From NCBI RefSeq assembly GCF_002885955.2, contig NZ_POQS01000002.1, positions 158,100 to 222,099 on the forward strand: a DNA stretch of 64,000 nt, read 5' to 3'. The DNA is from Achromobacter pulmonis. GTDB lineage: Bacteria > Pseudomonadota > Gammaproteobacteria > Burkholderiales > Burkholderiaceae_B. Under the pieces are notes generated by a model, which was not told where the DNA came from, ran no database searches, and saw nothing but the letters and a program-made list of their open reading frames with translations. Both the position numbers and the translations under genes were made by a program. Shown here in pieces: positions 53,686 to 62,424 of this stretch (the stretch's first letter is position 1; each line of letters starts with the position of its first letter).

Positions 53686-54387
53686 TCAACCCGAAACCAG
53701 GCGGCCGTTTTCCATGAGAAGCTGGCGGTCGGCGCGGGCGGCCAGTTCCGGATCGTGCGTGACGATGGCGAACGCCGTGCCCGATTCCCGGTTCACCCGG
53801 GTCAGCAGCTCGAACATATTGTGCGCGGTGTGGCGGTCCAGGTTGCCGGTGGGCTCGTCGGCCAGCACGCAGACCGGCCGGGTCACCAGCGCGCGCGCCA
53901 GCGCCACGCGCTGGCGTTCGCCGCCGGACAACTGCCCCGGGAAATGCCCTTCGCGCGCGGCCAGGCCCACCAGGCCCAGCACTTCGCGCGCCGCCTCGCG
54001 CGCCCGCTCGCGGTTTTCGCGGCGCACGATCAGCGGCATCGCCACGTTGTCCAGCGCCGAGAATTCCGGCAGCAGGTGGTGGAACTGGTAGACGAAGCCC
54101 AGGCTGCGGTTGCGCACCGCGCTCTTGCGGCTCTCGGACAGCCCGATGGCGAGCTGGCCGTCGACCGACACCGAGCCGCTGGTCGGCACGTCCAGCAGGC
54201 CCAGGATGTGCAGCAGCGTGCTCTTGCCCGAGCCCGAGGCGCCGACGATGGCGACCATCTCGCCGCGCGCCACCGACAGGCTGACGTTGCTCAGCACCTC
54301 GATGCGCGCCGGGCCTTCGTCGTAGATCTTGACGATGTTCTCGGCCTGCAGCGCCGGGGTCGTGTTCTCGGTCCGGATATCAGTCAT
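53686..54387 (-). CDS. lolD: Lipoprotein-releasing ABC transporter ATPase LolD
   Basis: A 233-residue ATPase powering release of outer-membrane lipoproteins from the inner membrane to LolA. Walker A is GASGSGKST, signature LSGGERQRVALARAL, Walker B VCVLADEPTGNLD, and the LolD-specific LGFVYQFHHLLPEFSALDNVAMPL is present. It overlaps the lolC gene by 8 bp. Confidence 0.95.
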   Translation of the reverse strand: MTDIRTENTTPALQAENIVKIYDEGPARIEVLSNVSLSVARGEMVAIVGASGSGKSTLLHILGLLDVPTSGSVSVDGQLAIGLSESRKSAVRNRSLGFVYQFHHLLPEFSALDNVAMPLIVRRENRERAREAAREVLGLVGLAAREGHFPGQLSGGERQRVALARALVTRPVCVLADEPTGNLDRHTAHNMFELLTRVNRESGTAFAIVTHDPELAARADRQLLMENGRLVSG

Positions 54388-55660
54388 GGCGCAGCACCTG
54401 GGCGGGTTGCAGGCGCGAGGCGCGCCAGCTGGGATACAGGGTCGCCAGCAGCGACAGCACCAGGGAGGTCACGCCTATGGTCACGATGTCGCCCACCTGC
54501 GGGTCCGAGGGCAAGGCGCTGATGAAATAAATTTCGCGCGGCAGGAAATGCACGCCCAGCAGGCGCTCGATGAAAGGCACGATCACGTCGACGTTATAGG
54601 CGATGACGATGCCGCCTGCCACGCCCAGCAGCGTGCCGATCACGCCGATCAGCGCCCCCTGCACCAGGAAGATGCGGGCGATCTCGCGCGGCCCGGCGCC
54701 CAGCGTGCGCAGGATGGCGATGTCGGACTGCTTGTCCTTCACGGCCATGACCAGCGAAGACAGCAGGTTGAACGCGGCCACCGCCACGATCAGCGCCAGG
54801 ATCAGGAACATCATGCGCTTTTCGGTCTTGACGGCGGCGAACCAGGTGCGGTTGTTGCGCGACCAGTCGCTGGCCATCACGTAGGGCGGCAGCACCTTCT
54901 GCAGCTCGGCCGCCACTTCCGGCGCGCGCTGCATGTCGGCCACGCGCAGGCGCACGCCGGCCGTGCCGCTTTCGCGGAACACGCGGGCGGCGTCCTCGTC
55001 GTCGACGAAGGCCAGCGAGGAATCGTATTCGTAATGGCCCGAAGAGAACACGCCGACCACGGTGAACTGCCGCATGCGCGGCGTGAAGCCCGCCGGGCTG
55101 ATCGACCCCTGCGGCGCCATCATCAGCAGCGTGTCGCCCAGCTTCACGCCCATGCCGTCGGCCAGTTCATTGCCGAGCACCACGCCGAAGCTGCCCGGCT
55201 TCAAGTCGGTAAGCCTGCCCGACACCATCTGCCTGGGCAGGTCCGAGACCTTGCCCTCGGCCTGCGGATCGATGCCGCGCACCTGCACGCCGCGCAAGGC
55301 CTGCCCGCGCACCAGCATGCCCTGCGCCGCGACGAACGGCGCGCCGGCCTTGACCTCGCTGTTCTTCTCGGCCGCCGAGGCGAACTGCTGCCATTGCTCC
55401 AGCACCCGCTCCGGCACCGCGCCGGGTATATAGAGTTCGATGTGCGGCAGCACCGACAGCATGCGGTCGCGCACTTCCTTCTGGAAACCGTTCATGACCG
55501 AAAGCACCACGATCAGGGCGGCGACGCCCAGCGCGATGCCGGCCATGGAACTGGCGGCGATGAATGAAATGAAGCGATCGCGGCGGCCGCGTCGCTGGCG
55601 GATTCGGGCCAGCCCGGCGTAGCGGGCGCCTATCCAGAGTTCGTAAGGTATTTTCAGCAC
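54380..55660 (-). CDS. lolC: Lipoprotein-releasing ABC transporter permease LolC/E
   Basis: A 426-residue MacB/FtsX-type permease. TM1 is in FIAASSMAGIALGVAALIVVLSVMNGF; a large periplasmic domain follows, then three C-terminal helices (MFLILALIVAVAAFNLLSSLVMAV; FLVQGALIGVIGTLLGVAGGIVIAYNV; VTIGVTSLVLSLLATLYPSWRASRLQPAQVLRHD). Only one LolC/E gene is present, as in betaproteobacteria that use a single LolF-like permease. First gene of lolC-lolD(-tatD). Confidence 0.94.
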   Translation of the reverse strand: MLKIPYELWIGARYAGLARIRQRRGRRDRFISFIAASSMAGIALGVAALIVVLSVMNGFQKEVRDRMLSVLPHIELYIPGAVPERVLEQWQQFASAAEKNSEVKAGAPFVAAQGMLVRGQALRGVQVRGIDPQAEGKVSDLPRQMVSGRLTDLKPGSFGVVLGNELADGMGVKLGDTLLMMAPQGSISPAGFTPRMRQFTVVGVFSSGHYEYDSSLAFVDDEDAARVFRESGTAGVRLRVADMQRAPEVAAELQKVLPPYVMASDWSRNNRTWFAAVKTEKRMMFLILALIVAVAAFNLLSSLVMAVKDKQSDIAILRTLGAGPREIARIFLVQGALIGVIGTLLGVAGGIVIAYNVDVIVPFIERLLGVHFLPREIYFISALPSDPQVGDIVTIGVTSLVLSLLATLYPSWRASRLQPAQVLRHD

Positions 55661-55754
55661 GTGCGCATTATGGCATTAACGGGGCGAGGCGCCGTCGCGC
55701 GAAACGGGTTGTATCCGATCCGGTCCCGGGCATGGCCTTACAATCCCCCACACC

Positions 55755-56699
55755 ATGCTGATTGTTCTACCGGGCGCCCTGCCCGCCTTATCCGTGGCCG
55801 GCGAGCTGGCCAAGCTGTTGCCCGAACGCGCGCCCACCCTGCACGCCTGGCTGCAGGCCGGCAGCGCCCGGCCCCAGGCCTACGACGTGCGCGCCCACGG
55901 CTGCACCGCGTTCGAGTCCTGGCGGCTGGCCCGCGCCGGCTACACGCCCGAGGCCGGCCTGCTGCAAAGCGCCGGCCTGGGCCCGCTGCTGGCCGGCGGC
56001 CAGGCGCAAGGCGGCGAACCCGTCTGGCTGGCCGAGCTGGTCCATCTGGCCCTGGGCACCGACCAGGCCACCCTGCTGGACCCCGGCCTGATGGACCTGC
56101 GCGCCGAGGAAACCGCCGCCCTGCTGGAGACGGCCCGCCCGCTCTTCCAGGACACGGGCTTCACGGTCGAAGCGCTTGCGCCCGAGCGCTGGCGCCTGCG
56201 CCTGCCCGGCGATCTGCGTCCCCAGACCGCCAGCCCGCTGGCGGTGGCCGGGCAGCGCCTGAACGACTGGTGGCGCCAGGACGCGCAGACCCGTCCCTGG
56301 CGCCGGCTGCTCAATGAAATACAGATGGCCTGGCACGACCACCCGGTCAACGATGCGCGCGCGGCCCGCGGCCTGCCGCCGGTCAACGGGCTCTGGCTGT
56401 ACGGCGGCGGATCGCCCTGGACGGCCGCGGCGCCCGGCGCCGAACGCGTATACACCGGGCTGGACGCCGCGCAGCGCGGCGGCGACTGGGCCGCCTGGCT
56501 CGACGCCCTGGCGGCGCTGGACGCGCAGCATCTGCGTCCGCTGGCCGGCAAGCACGGCCTGCCCGACCAGCCCGCCGAACTGCTGCTGCTGGGCGATGAC
56601 CGCCAGGTCACCCTTACCCTGAAACCGCGCGGGGGCCTGCTCGGCTTGCTGCCCGCGCCCAAGAAAAACTGGAGCGCCTGGTGGTCACACCCCGCCTGA
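55755..56699 (+). CDS. Conserved hypothetical protein upstream of recJ (often annotated phosphoglycerate mutase-like)
   Basis: A 314-residue protein found next to recJ in Burkholderiales. There is no signal peptide. The conserved core is NEIQMAWHDHPVNDARAARGLPPVNGLWLYGGGSPW around residues 190-220. Database labels often call it phosphoglycerate mutase or regulatory protein, but the metal and catalytic residues of true mutases are not evident here. Its 3' end overlaps the recJ GTG by 19 bp, so the two are translated from one transcript. Function unknown. Confidence 0.75.
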   Translation: MLIVLPGALPALSVAGELAKLLPERAPTLHAWLQAGSARPQAYDVRAHGCTAFESWRLARAGYTPEAGLLQSAGLGPLLAGGQAQGGEPVWLAELVHLALGTDQATLLDPGLMDLRAEETAALLETARPLFQDTGFTVEALAPERWRLRLPGDLRPQTASPLAVAGQRLNDWWRQDAQTRPWRRLLNEIQMAWHDHPVNDARAARGLPPVNGLWLYGGGSPWTAAAPGAERVYTGLDAAQRGGDWAAWLDALAALDAQHLRPLAGKHGLPDQPAELLLLGDDRQVTLTLKPRGGLLGLLPAPKKNWSAWWSHPA

Positions 56700-58381
56700 C
56701 TGTCCGCCCGTCCGACCTGGACGCCTGCCGCGTCCTCGAAGCCTCGGGCATCCATCCGCTGCTGGCCCGCCTGTGGGCCGCGCGCGGCGTCACCCATCCC
56801 GACCAGACCCGGCTGGCCTGGCCTTCGCTGCTGCCGCCGGCCGGCCTGACCCATTCGGCCCACGCGGCTGGCGTGCTGGCCGACGCGATCCAGGCCGGCA
56901 AGAAGCTGCTGATCGTGGCCGACTACGACTGCGACGGCGCCACCGCCTGCGCGGTCGGCCTGCGCGCCCTGTCGGCCATGGGCGCCGACGTGGACTTCCT
57001 GGTTCCGAACCGCTTCGAGACCGGCTACGGCCTGTCGCCGGCCGTGGTGGAACTGGCCTGCCGCCACCGCGCCGGCAAGCCCGACATCATCATCACCGTG
57101 GACAACGGCATCGCCAGCGTGGACGGCGTGGCCGCGGCCAACGCCGCCGGCATCGGCGTGGTCATCACCGACCACCACCTGCCCGGCGACACCCTGCCGC
57201 AGGCCCTGGCCATCGTGAACCCCAACCAGCCCGGCTGCGGCTTTCCGTCCAAGAACCTGGCCGGCGTGGGCGTGATCTTCTACATGATGCTGGCGCTGCG
57301 CGCCGAGCTGCGCCGCCGCGGCGTGTACGCGCCCGACGGCGGCCCACGCCTGGACGCGCTGTCCGATCTGGTGGCGCTGGGCACGGTGGCCGACGTGGTC
57401 AAGCTCGACGCCAACAACCGCCTGCTGGTCACCCAGGGCCTGCAACGCATGCGCGCCGGACGCCTGCAACCCGGGCTGCGCGCGCTGTTCGCCGTGGCCG
57501 GGCGCGAGCCGCGCAGCGCCAACGGCTTCGACCTGGGCTTCGCGCTCGGGCCGCGCATCAACGCCGCCGGCCGGCTGGCCGACATGAGCCTGGGCATCGC
57601 CTGCCTGACCACCGACGACGAGGCCCAGGCGCTGGAGATGGCGCGCGAGCTGGACAACATCAACCGCGAACGCCGCACGATCGAGGCCGAGATGCGCGAA
57701 CAGGCGCTTGCCGCCATGGAAGCGCCCGAGGCGGCCGCCGGCGCCACCGTCTGCGTGTTCGACCCGGGCTGGCACCAGGGCGTCGTGGGCCTGGTGGCCT
57801 CGCGCCTGAAGGAAAAATTCTGGCGCCCCACCCTGGCCTTCGCGCCGGCCGGCGACGACGAGATCCGCGGCTCCGGCCGCTCGATCCCGGACGTGCACCT
57901 GCGCGACGCGCTCGACCTGGTGTCCAAGCGCCACCCCGACCTGATCCGCAAATTCGGCGGCCACGCCATGGCGGCCGGCCTGACCCTGGCCAAATCCGAC
58001 TTCGCCGCCTTCGCCCCGGCCTTCGACGCCGCGGTGCGCGAACTCACCGGCCGCGACACGTTCGAACCCGTGATCGAAACCGACGGCTCCCTGGAATCGG
58101 GCTACGCCAACGCCGACGTGGCCGGCATGCTGCAGCAGCAGGTCTGGGGCGCGGGCTTCGCCGCCCCCCTGTTCCTGGATGAGTTCGTGGTGCGCAACCA
58201 GCGCCTGGTCGGCGAGAAACACCTCAAGCTGTCGCTGGAACGCGGCCACCAGCGCTTCGACGCCATCTGGTTCGGCCACGACCAGTCCCTGCCCGAACGC
58301 ATCCAGGCCGCCTACCGCCTGGAACAGAATGTCTGGAATGGGATGGTGTCGGTGCAGCTGGTCATCGAACACGCTGGGTAG
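56681..58381 (+). CDS. recJ: Single-stranded-DNA-specific exonuclease RecJ
   Basis: A 566-residue 5'-3' ssDNA exonuclease of recombination and mismatch repair. DHH-family motifs: ADYDCDGATACAVG (I), VDNGIASVDGV (II), ITDHHLPGD (III) and LGPRINAAGRL; the C-terminal DHHA1 domain has RGSGRSIPDVHLRDAL and KFGGHAMAAGLTL. The start is GTG, with GGAG 7 bases upstream inside the preceding gene. Confidence 0.96.
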   Translation: MVTPRLTVRPSDLDACRVLEASGIHPLLARLWAARGVTHPDQTRLAWPSLLPPAGLTHSAHAAGVLADAIQAGKKLLIVADYDCDGATACAVGLRALSAMGADVDFLVPNRFETGYGLSPAVVELACRHRAGKPDIIITVDNGIASVDGVAAANAAGIGVVITDHHLPGDTLPQALAIVNPNQPGCGFPSKNLAGVGVIFYMMLALRAELRRRGVYAPDGGPRLDALSDLVALGTVADVVKLDANNRLLVTQGLQRMRAGRLQPGLRALFAVAGREPRSANGFDLGFALGPRINAAGRLADMSLGIACLTTDDEAQALEMARELDNINRERRTIEAEMREQALAAMEAPEAAAGATVCVFDPGWHQGVVGLVASRLKEKFWRPTLAFAPAGDDEIRGSGRSIPDVHLRDALDLVSKRHPDLIRKFGGHAMAAGLTLAKSDFAAFAPAFDAAVRELTGRDTFEPVIETDGSLESGYANADVAGMLQQQVWGAGFAAPLFLDEFVVRNQRLVGEKHLKLSLERGHQRFDAIWFGHDQSLPERIQAAYRLEQNVWNGMVSVQLVIEHAG

Positions 58382-58385
58382 AGGC

Positions 58386-58475
58386 CCACCCCCGAAGCGC
58401 CTGCGGCGCTTCCCCCTCAAGGGGGCGCCACTGCGGACCGGCGAAGCCGGCTCCGCGTGGCCCGGCTCTGCGGGA
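58386..58475. repeat. Intergenic REP-like hairpin cluster after recJ
   Basis: Three compact inverted repeats follow each other: GAAGCGCC-TGC-GGCGCTTC (58394-58412), CCCCCT-CA-AGGGGG (58412-58425) and CCGGCGAAGCCGG (58439-58451). The string is of the dispersed palindromic type common between convergent genes in Burkholderiales genomes. It lies between convergent recJ and the MFS gene, so it may also stop transcription. Confidence 0.6.
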
Positions 58476-58493
58476 CCGGCATCCACACTCACC

Positions 58494-59022
58494 CTACCTG
58501 TTCACCAGCCTCGCCGGCTGCGCCAGGGCTACCAACGCCCCCACCACCAGGCAGCCCGACAGCATATAAAGCCCGGTGTTGGTGGTCCCGGTCAGGTCCT
58601 TCAGCCACCCCACCAGATAAGGGCTGACGAAGCCGGCCAGATTGCCCACCGAGTTGATCAGCGCAATCCCGGCCGCCGCCGCGGTGCCGCCCAGCAAGGC
58701 GGTGGGCAGGCTCCAGAACAGCGGCAGCACGGTGCAGATGCCGATGTTCGCCACGGTCAGGGCCACGATGGCCAGGGCCGTGTTGCCGCTCCACAGCGCC
58801 GACAGCAGCAGGCCGACCGCGCCGAACAGCGCCGGCAGCGCGACGTGCCAGCGGCGTTCGCGGTGGCGGTCGGAGTTGCGCGAGATCAGGATCATGCCGA
58901 TCACGGCGAACAGGTTGGGCACCGCCGTCAGCAGGCCGATCGCCAGCGGGCTCTGCACGCCGCTGCCCTTGATCAGCGTGGGCATCCAGAAGCCGACGCC
59001 GTACAGCCCCATGACGAAGGAA
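58494..59022 (-). CDS. MFS transporter (ACS family), 3' exon, interrupted by group II intron
   Basis: C-terminal half of the transporter, TM7 to TM12, beginning after the intron with SFVMGLYGVGFWMPTLIKGSG. It also includes AIGLLTAVPNLFAVIGMILISRNSDRHRERRWH and ALINSVGNLAGFVSPYLVGWLKD, typical of the anion:cation symporter family. It has no start codon of its own. Joining TT (end of 5' exon) to T TCC TTC gives the continuous sequence ALIYFSFVMGLYG, so the reading frame is preserved across the splice. Confidence 0.9.
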
Positions 59023-59063
59023 GTCGGGTAGGGACAGGCCATTGCTGGCCCATCCCCCCCTAA

Positions 59064-59097
59064 GAACCGTACGTGAGAGTTTCCCCTCATACGGCTC
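59064..59097 (-). ncRNA. Group II intron domain V
   Basis: A 34-nt hairpin starting GAGCCGTATGAGG and ending CACGTACGGTTC, with loop GAAA and the catalytic bulge region. It is the most conserved part of the ribozyme. Domain VI follows with a hairpin and the probable branch-point adenosine at 59029. Confidence 0.9.
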
Positions 59098-59104
59098 AAG
59101 CCTT

Positions 59105-60808
59105 TCAAAGCCCGCTTTCGCGAACCGGCTTCACCACCTTGAGACCATTGACGTGAATCTGGTTATGACAGTTCGGATGCACCATGACCAGGTTGGAGTT
59201 GATGTCCGGTCCGCCGTCTACCCGCCTGACCAGATGATGGACATGCCACCCGCTGATTTCGGTGATGGGTTGACTACAAACCGGGCACCTACCGCCCTGT
59301 TCCATCCAAAGCCGAATGAGCTTCTTCCGCCCTTGCAGCGAGTCCTTTAACTTGAAGCCGAACCTCTGCTCAAAGTAGGTTTCCCACTGCGGGTCGAACG
59401 GATTGGCATCAGCCTTGATCTTGCGGTGCCGACGAATCTTCGTATCGCAAATGTCCCGAAGTGCGGTCAGCTTTGGTTTCCCATTGCTGAGCCGTTCCCC
59501 GGTGTCCATCGCGAACACCCATCCGCGGAAGCCGTCGGTCTGGAAATACTTCTTCCGTACCCACTGCGCTCCCTTGTTCGGGTGGCGTCGTCTTGCCCAC
59601 TGCCACAAACATTGCCAAATCTCCATCCTGACGCGCTCGAAAGTGCGGCGTGCCACGACGTGCCGATGGTAATTCGCCCACCCCTGAATCATCGGGTTGA
59701 GCGCCTTCACCAGTTTGTCTTGGCGGAGTGCCTTATTGCCCTTTACGAACTCCCGGACTTTGCCAAGGAACGCCGAGACGTTCTTCTTGGATGGCTTGAT
59801 GAGAAGCTTGCCGTCGTACTTGCGTACGTTAAATCCGAGGAAATCAAACCCATCGTCGATGTGCGTGATCTTGGTCTTCTCTGGCGAGAGCGTGAGCCCC
59901 CGTGCAGCCAGGAATTCCTCGACCATTGGACGGACCTCGTTCTCCAGCACTTCTTTCGTTGCGCCGGTGATGATGAAGTCGTCTGCGTACCGGACGATGT
60001 TGACCTTCTGCTTGTTCCAATTCTTCTTCAAGTACCGCCGAAGAAGCATCGGTTCAAGCCCATCGAGGGCCAGGTTTGCCAGCGTTGGCGAGATGATGCC
60101 ACCTTGCGGTGTTCCCGCTTCCGTTCGATAAAGAGCGTTGCTTTCGAGATATCCCGCTTTCAGCCACTTCCGTAACACTGCCGAGTCCATCGAGACGTTC
60201 TCGGACAGCCAGTCGTGACTGATGTTGTCGAAGCAGCCTTTGATGTCTGCCTCAAAGACCCACTGAGCACGATCTTTCTTTGCCAGCAAAGCGAAGCATT
60301 GCTCGATCGCATCCGCCGTGGAACGAGCGGGACGGAACCCATAGGAGTTCAGGTCGCCCGTCGTTTCCGAGACCGGTTCGAGCGCAAGCAAGTGCAGCGC
60401 CTGCATTGCCCGATCCTTCATCGTCGGAATCCCGAGTGGCCGCAATTTGCCATTCGACTTTGGGATGTAGATTCGCTTCAACGGCATTGGCTTGTAACCG
60501 TGCCGCCGCAGCGATTGGACCGCTTGAGACTTGGCCTCCGGTGTGGACCACGTGATGCCATCCACGCCCGGAGTTCTTTTGCCTTGGTTCTCGGTGACTC
60601 GTCTGACGGCCAAAGCTTTGCCGCTGAACGAGTGGGTCAGAATCCACTGCAAGGCTTTCACCCTGCCGTGTTTCCCTTCCCGCGTTGCCTTTACGATACG
60701 CGCTTGGAGCCTTCGCACTTCACGGTGACACTTGGCCCAGTCGATGCTGTGCCATGTGACCGATTCGCGTGAGGGCGCACCCGCGCAAGCAATTTCTTGC
60801 GTAGTCAT
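59105..60808 (-). CDS. ltrA: Group II intron reverse transcriptase/maturase with HNH endonuclease
   Basis: A 567-residue intron-encoded protein. Reverse-transcriptase blocks run from residue 60 (PGVDGITW; YIPKSNGKLRPLGIPTMKDRAMQ; GFRPARSTADAI; ADIKGCFDNISHDWL; GTPQGGIISPTLANLALDGLE) to the catalytic YADD at residues 274-277. A maturase (X) domain follows, then a C-terminal HNH endonuclease domain (CPVCSQPI...HVHHLVRRVDGG...HPNCHNQIH). No frameshift is seen, so it should support splicing and retrohoming. The start at 60808 follows GAGGGAATTGCAG and was preferred to an upstream in-frame ATG. Confidence 0.95.
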   Translation of the reverse strand: MTTQEIACAGAPSRESVTWHSIDWAKCHREVRRLQARIVKATREGKHGRVKALQWILTHSFSGKALAVRRVTENQGKRTPGVDGITWSTPEAKSQAVQSLRRHGYKPMPLKRIYIPKSNGKLRPLGIPTMKDRAMQALHLLALEPVSETTGDLNSYGFRPARSTADAIEQCFALLAKKDRAQWVFEADIKGCFDNISHDWLSENVSMDSAVLRKWLKAGYLESNALYRTEAGTPQGGIISPTLANLALDGLEPMLLRRYLKKNWNKQKVNIVRYADDFIITGATKEVLENEVRPMVEEFLAARGLTLSPEKTKITHIDDGFDFLGFNVRKYDGKLLIKPSKKNVSAFLGKVREFVKGNKALRQDKLVKALNPMIQGWANYHRHVVARRTFERVRMEIWQCLWQWARRRHPNKGAQWVRKKYFQTDGFRGWVFAMDTGERLSNGKPKLTALRDICDTKIRRHRKIKADANPFDPQWETYFEQRFGFKLKDSLQGRKKLIRLWMEQGGRCPVCSQPITEISGWHVHHLVRRVDGGPDINSNLVMVHPNCHNQIHVNGLKVVKPVRESGL

Positions 60809-61425
60809 CTGCAATTCCCTCTTGAAGAAGGTTGGACAAGTTTTCTCGTAGAGAAAGACCAAGTGGAAGTCTGCTCGCTTTCGCGCGGGATGATGTCGCC
60901 TTGCGGCTCAATCCCTATCCGCCCCATTACAGAGCGGCATTCGCTTTCTCCACATTCCTCTACCCGCACCTCCAACAGCATTCCTTGCGGTCTGCCTGCC
61001 CCGAGGGGCAGAGATACGGGCTTACCGTGTTTCACTTGATTCACAAGGTCGGATTAGGTTGTGCCTTTTCGCCGGTAGCTATGAATGTCCGTGCATCCCC
61101 ACTATTCAAAGGGATGTCCAGCTACAGCCCCATTTTGGGAAAGAGCCTGTCAGCATCTTTGGCTCTATCAGACGTGACGACGTTTATCAGCACTTCACTT
61201 GCGTTAACCATACCAACCAGCCTAGCGACCCAACCGCATTGATGCTCGCAGATGCAGTGTCAGCCTCACGGCCTCCACTTGGCTTGCGCCGGTCTACATT
61301 GTCTCGGTGGCTTCACACGCAGTCGTTACCAACCACGCATGCACCGATAGGCTACTGATGACGGAACATCAGGCTTCCTGCCGCCGAAGCGGTGAAACAA
61401 TGAATCAAGCGACTTCACGTCGCAC

Positions 61426-62207
61426 AAATAGATCAGCGCCATGGCCCAGACGCGCGGCCGGGTGAGCGCGGCGCGGATCGGCGGGTCCTCTTTCTGCTGT
61501 TCCTCGGCGGCGATGTTGCGGATCAGCACGGCCTTTTCGCTGGCGGTCAGCCACTTGGCGCGGTTGATGCGGTCGTCCAGGTAGATCAGCACCAGCACGC
61601 CGATCACGACCGAGGGTATGCCTTCCAGCAGGAACAGCCATTGCCAGCCCGACAGGCCGTGGTCGCCGTGGAAGGTGCTCATGATCCAGCCCGAGATCGG
61701 GCCGCCGATCAGCCCGGACATGGGCACCGCGGTCATGAAGAAGGTGGTGATGCGTCCGCGGCGCGCCGCCGGATACCAGTAGGTCAGGTACAGGATGATG
61801 CCGGGAAAGAAGCCGGCCTCGGCCGCGCCCAGCAGGAAGCGCAGCGCGTAGAACATGTGCACGCTGGTCACGAACATCATGCAGGCCGAGATGATGCCCC
61901 AGGTGATCATGATCCGCGCGATCCAGACGCGCGCGCCCACCTTGTGCAGGATGATGTTGCTGGGAATCTCGAACAGGAAGTAGCCGATGAAGAAAATGCC
62001 CGCGCCCAGCCCGTACACCGTCTCGCTGAATTGCAGCTCCTGCAGCATCTGCAGCTTGGCGAATCCCACGTTGACCCGGTCCAGGTAGGCCACCACATAG
62101 CAGACCACCAGCAGCGGCACCAGCCGCCAGCCGACCTTGCGGTAAATCCTGTCCTCCTCCGTCGCCGGGATCGCCGGCGAGACCCCGGGGGCCATCGCAT
62201 TTTCCAT
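61426..62207 (-). CDS. MFS transporter (ACS family), 5' exon, interrupted by group II intron
   Basis: N-terminal half of the transporter, TM1 to TM6 plus central loop (260 codons and 2 bases). WRLVPLLVVCYVVAYLDRVNVGFAKLQM and FFIGYFLFEIPSNIILHKVGARVWIARI are diagnostic of the anion:cation symporter family (sugar acids, phthalate, tartrate). The exon ends in ATGGCGCTGATCTATTT, directly before the intron GTGCG. The start at 62207 has GGAGACAAAG before it; an ATG four codons earlier overlaps that ribosome site. The spliced protein would be about 436 residues. Confidence 0.92.
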
Positions 62208-62424
62208 CTTTGTCTCCATTCCTCTGACGGGATGGGCCGACTTCCGGCCGGCCGCTACCCGCAGCCTAGAGCCGCAGAGTTGACAAAAAACTGAACAACT
62301 TTGGACGGCCGGAAATCGCCGGCCACAGATCCGTCCCCCACCCCGCCGAGATCGCCCCACGCGGCGCTGCCAAGCGCGCTAAAATGCCAGGTTTCGCACA
62401 AAAGTCATCAAGACAGGATCAATC

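Larger units (their letters stand above)
59023..61425 (-). mobile_element. Group II intron with encoded reverse transcriptase, inserted in an MFS gene
   Basis: A 2403-bp intron in the same orientation as its host gene. Its 5' end is GTGCGAC (61425-61419, minus strand), the group II consensus. Domain V (59064-59097) is a GAGCCG...CGGTTC hairpin with a GAAA-type loop. The 3' end is CTACCCGAC at 59023, and an A seven bases from the end (59029) is the likely branch point. Domains I-IV fill 60809-61425 plus the protein gene. A CTATTC at 61102-61107 could be EBS1 pairing with the exon end CTATTT. Removing exactly these bases restores the transporter frame. Confidence 0.93.

Noticed and set aside
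58494..62207. MFS transporter as a simple pseudogene caused by insertion
   Set aside because: The interrupting element is a complete group II intron in sense orientation, and its exact removal restores the frame, so loss of function cannot be assumed.
62384..62424. An upstream in-frame start for RF2 at 62384
   Set aside because: This frame joins the main frame without frameshifting, but the encoded N-terminus does not resemble RF2; the genuine start is at 62425 in frame 0.
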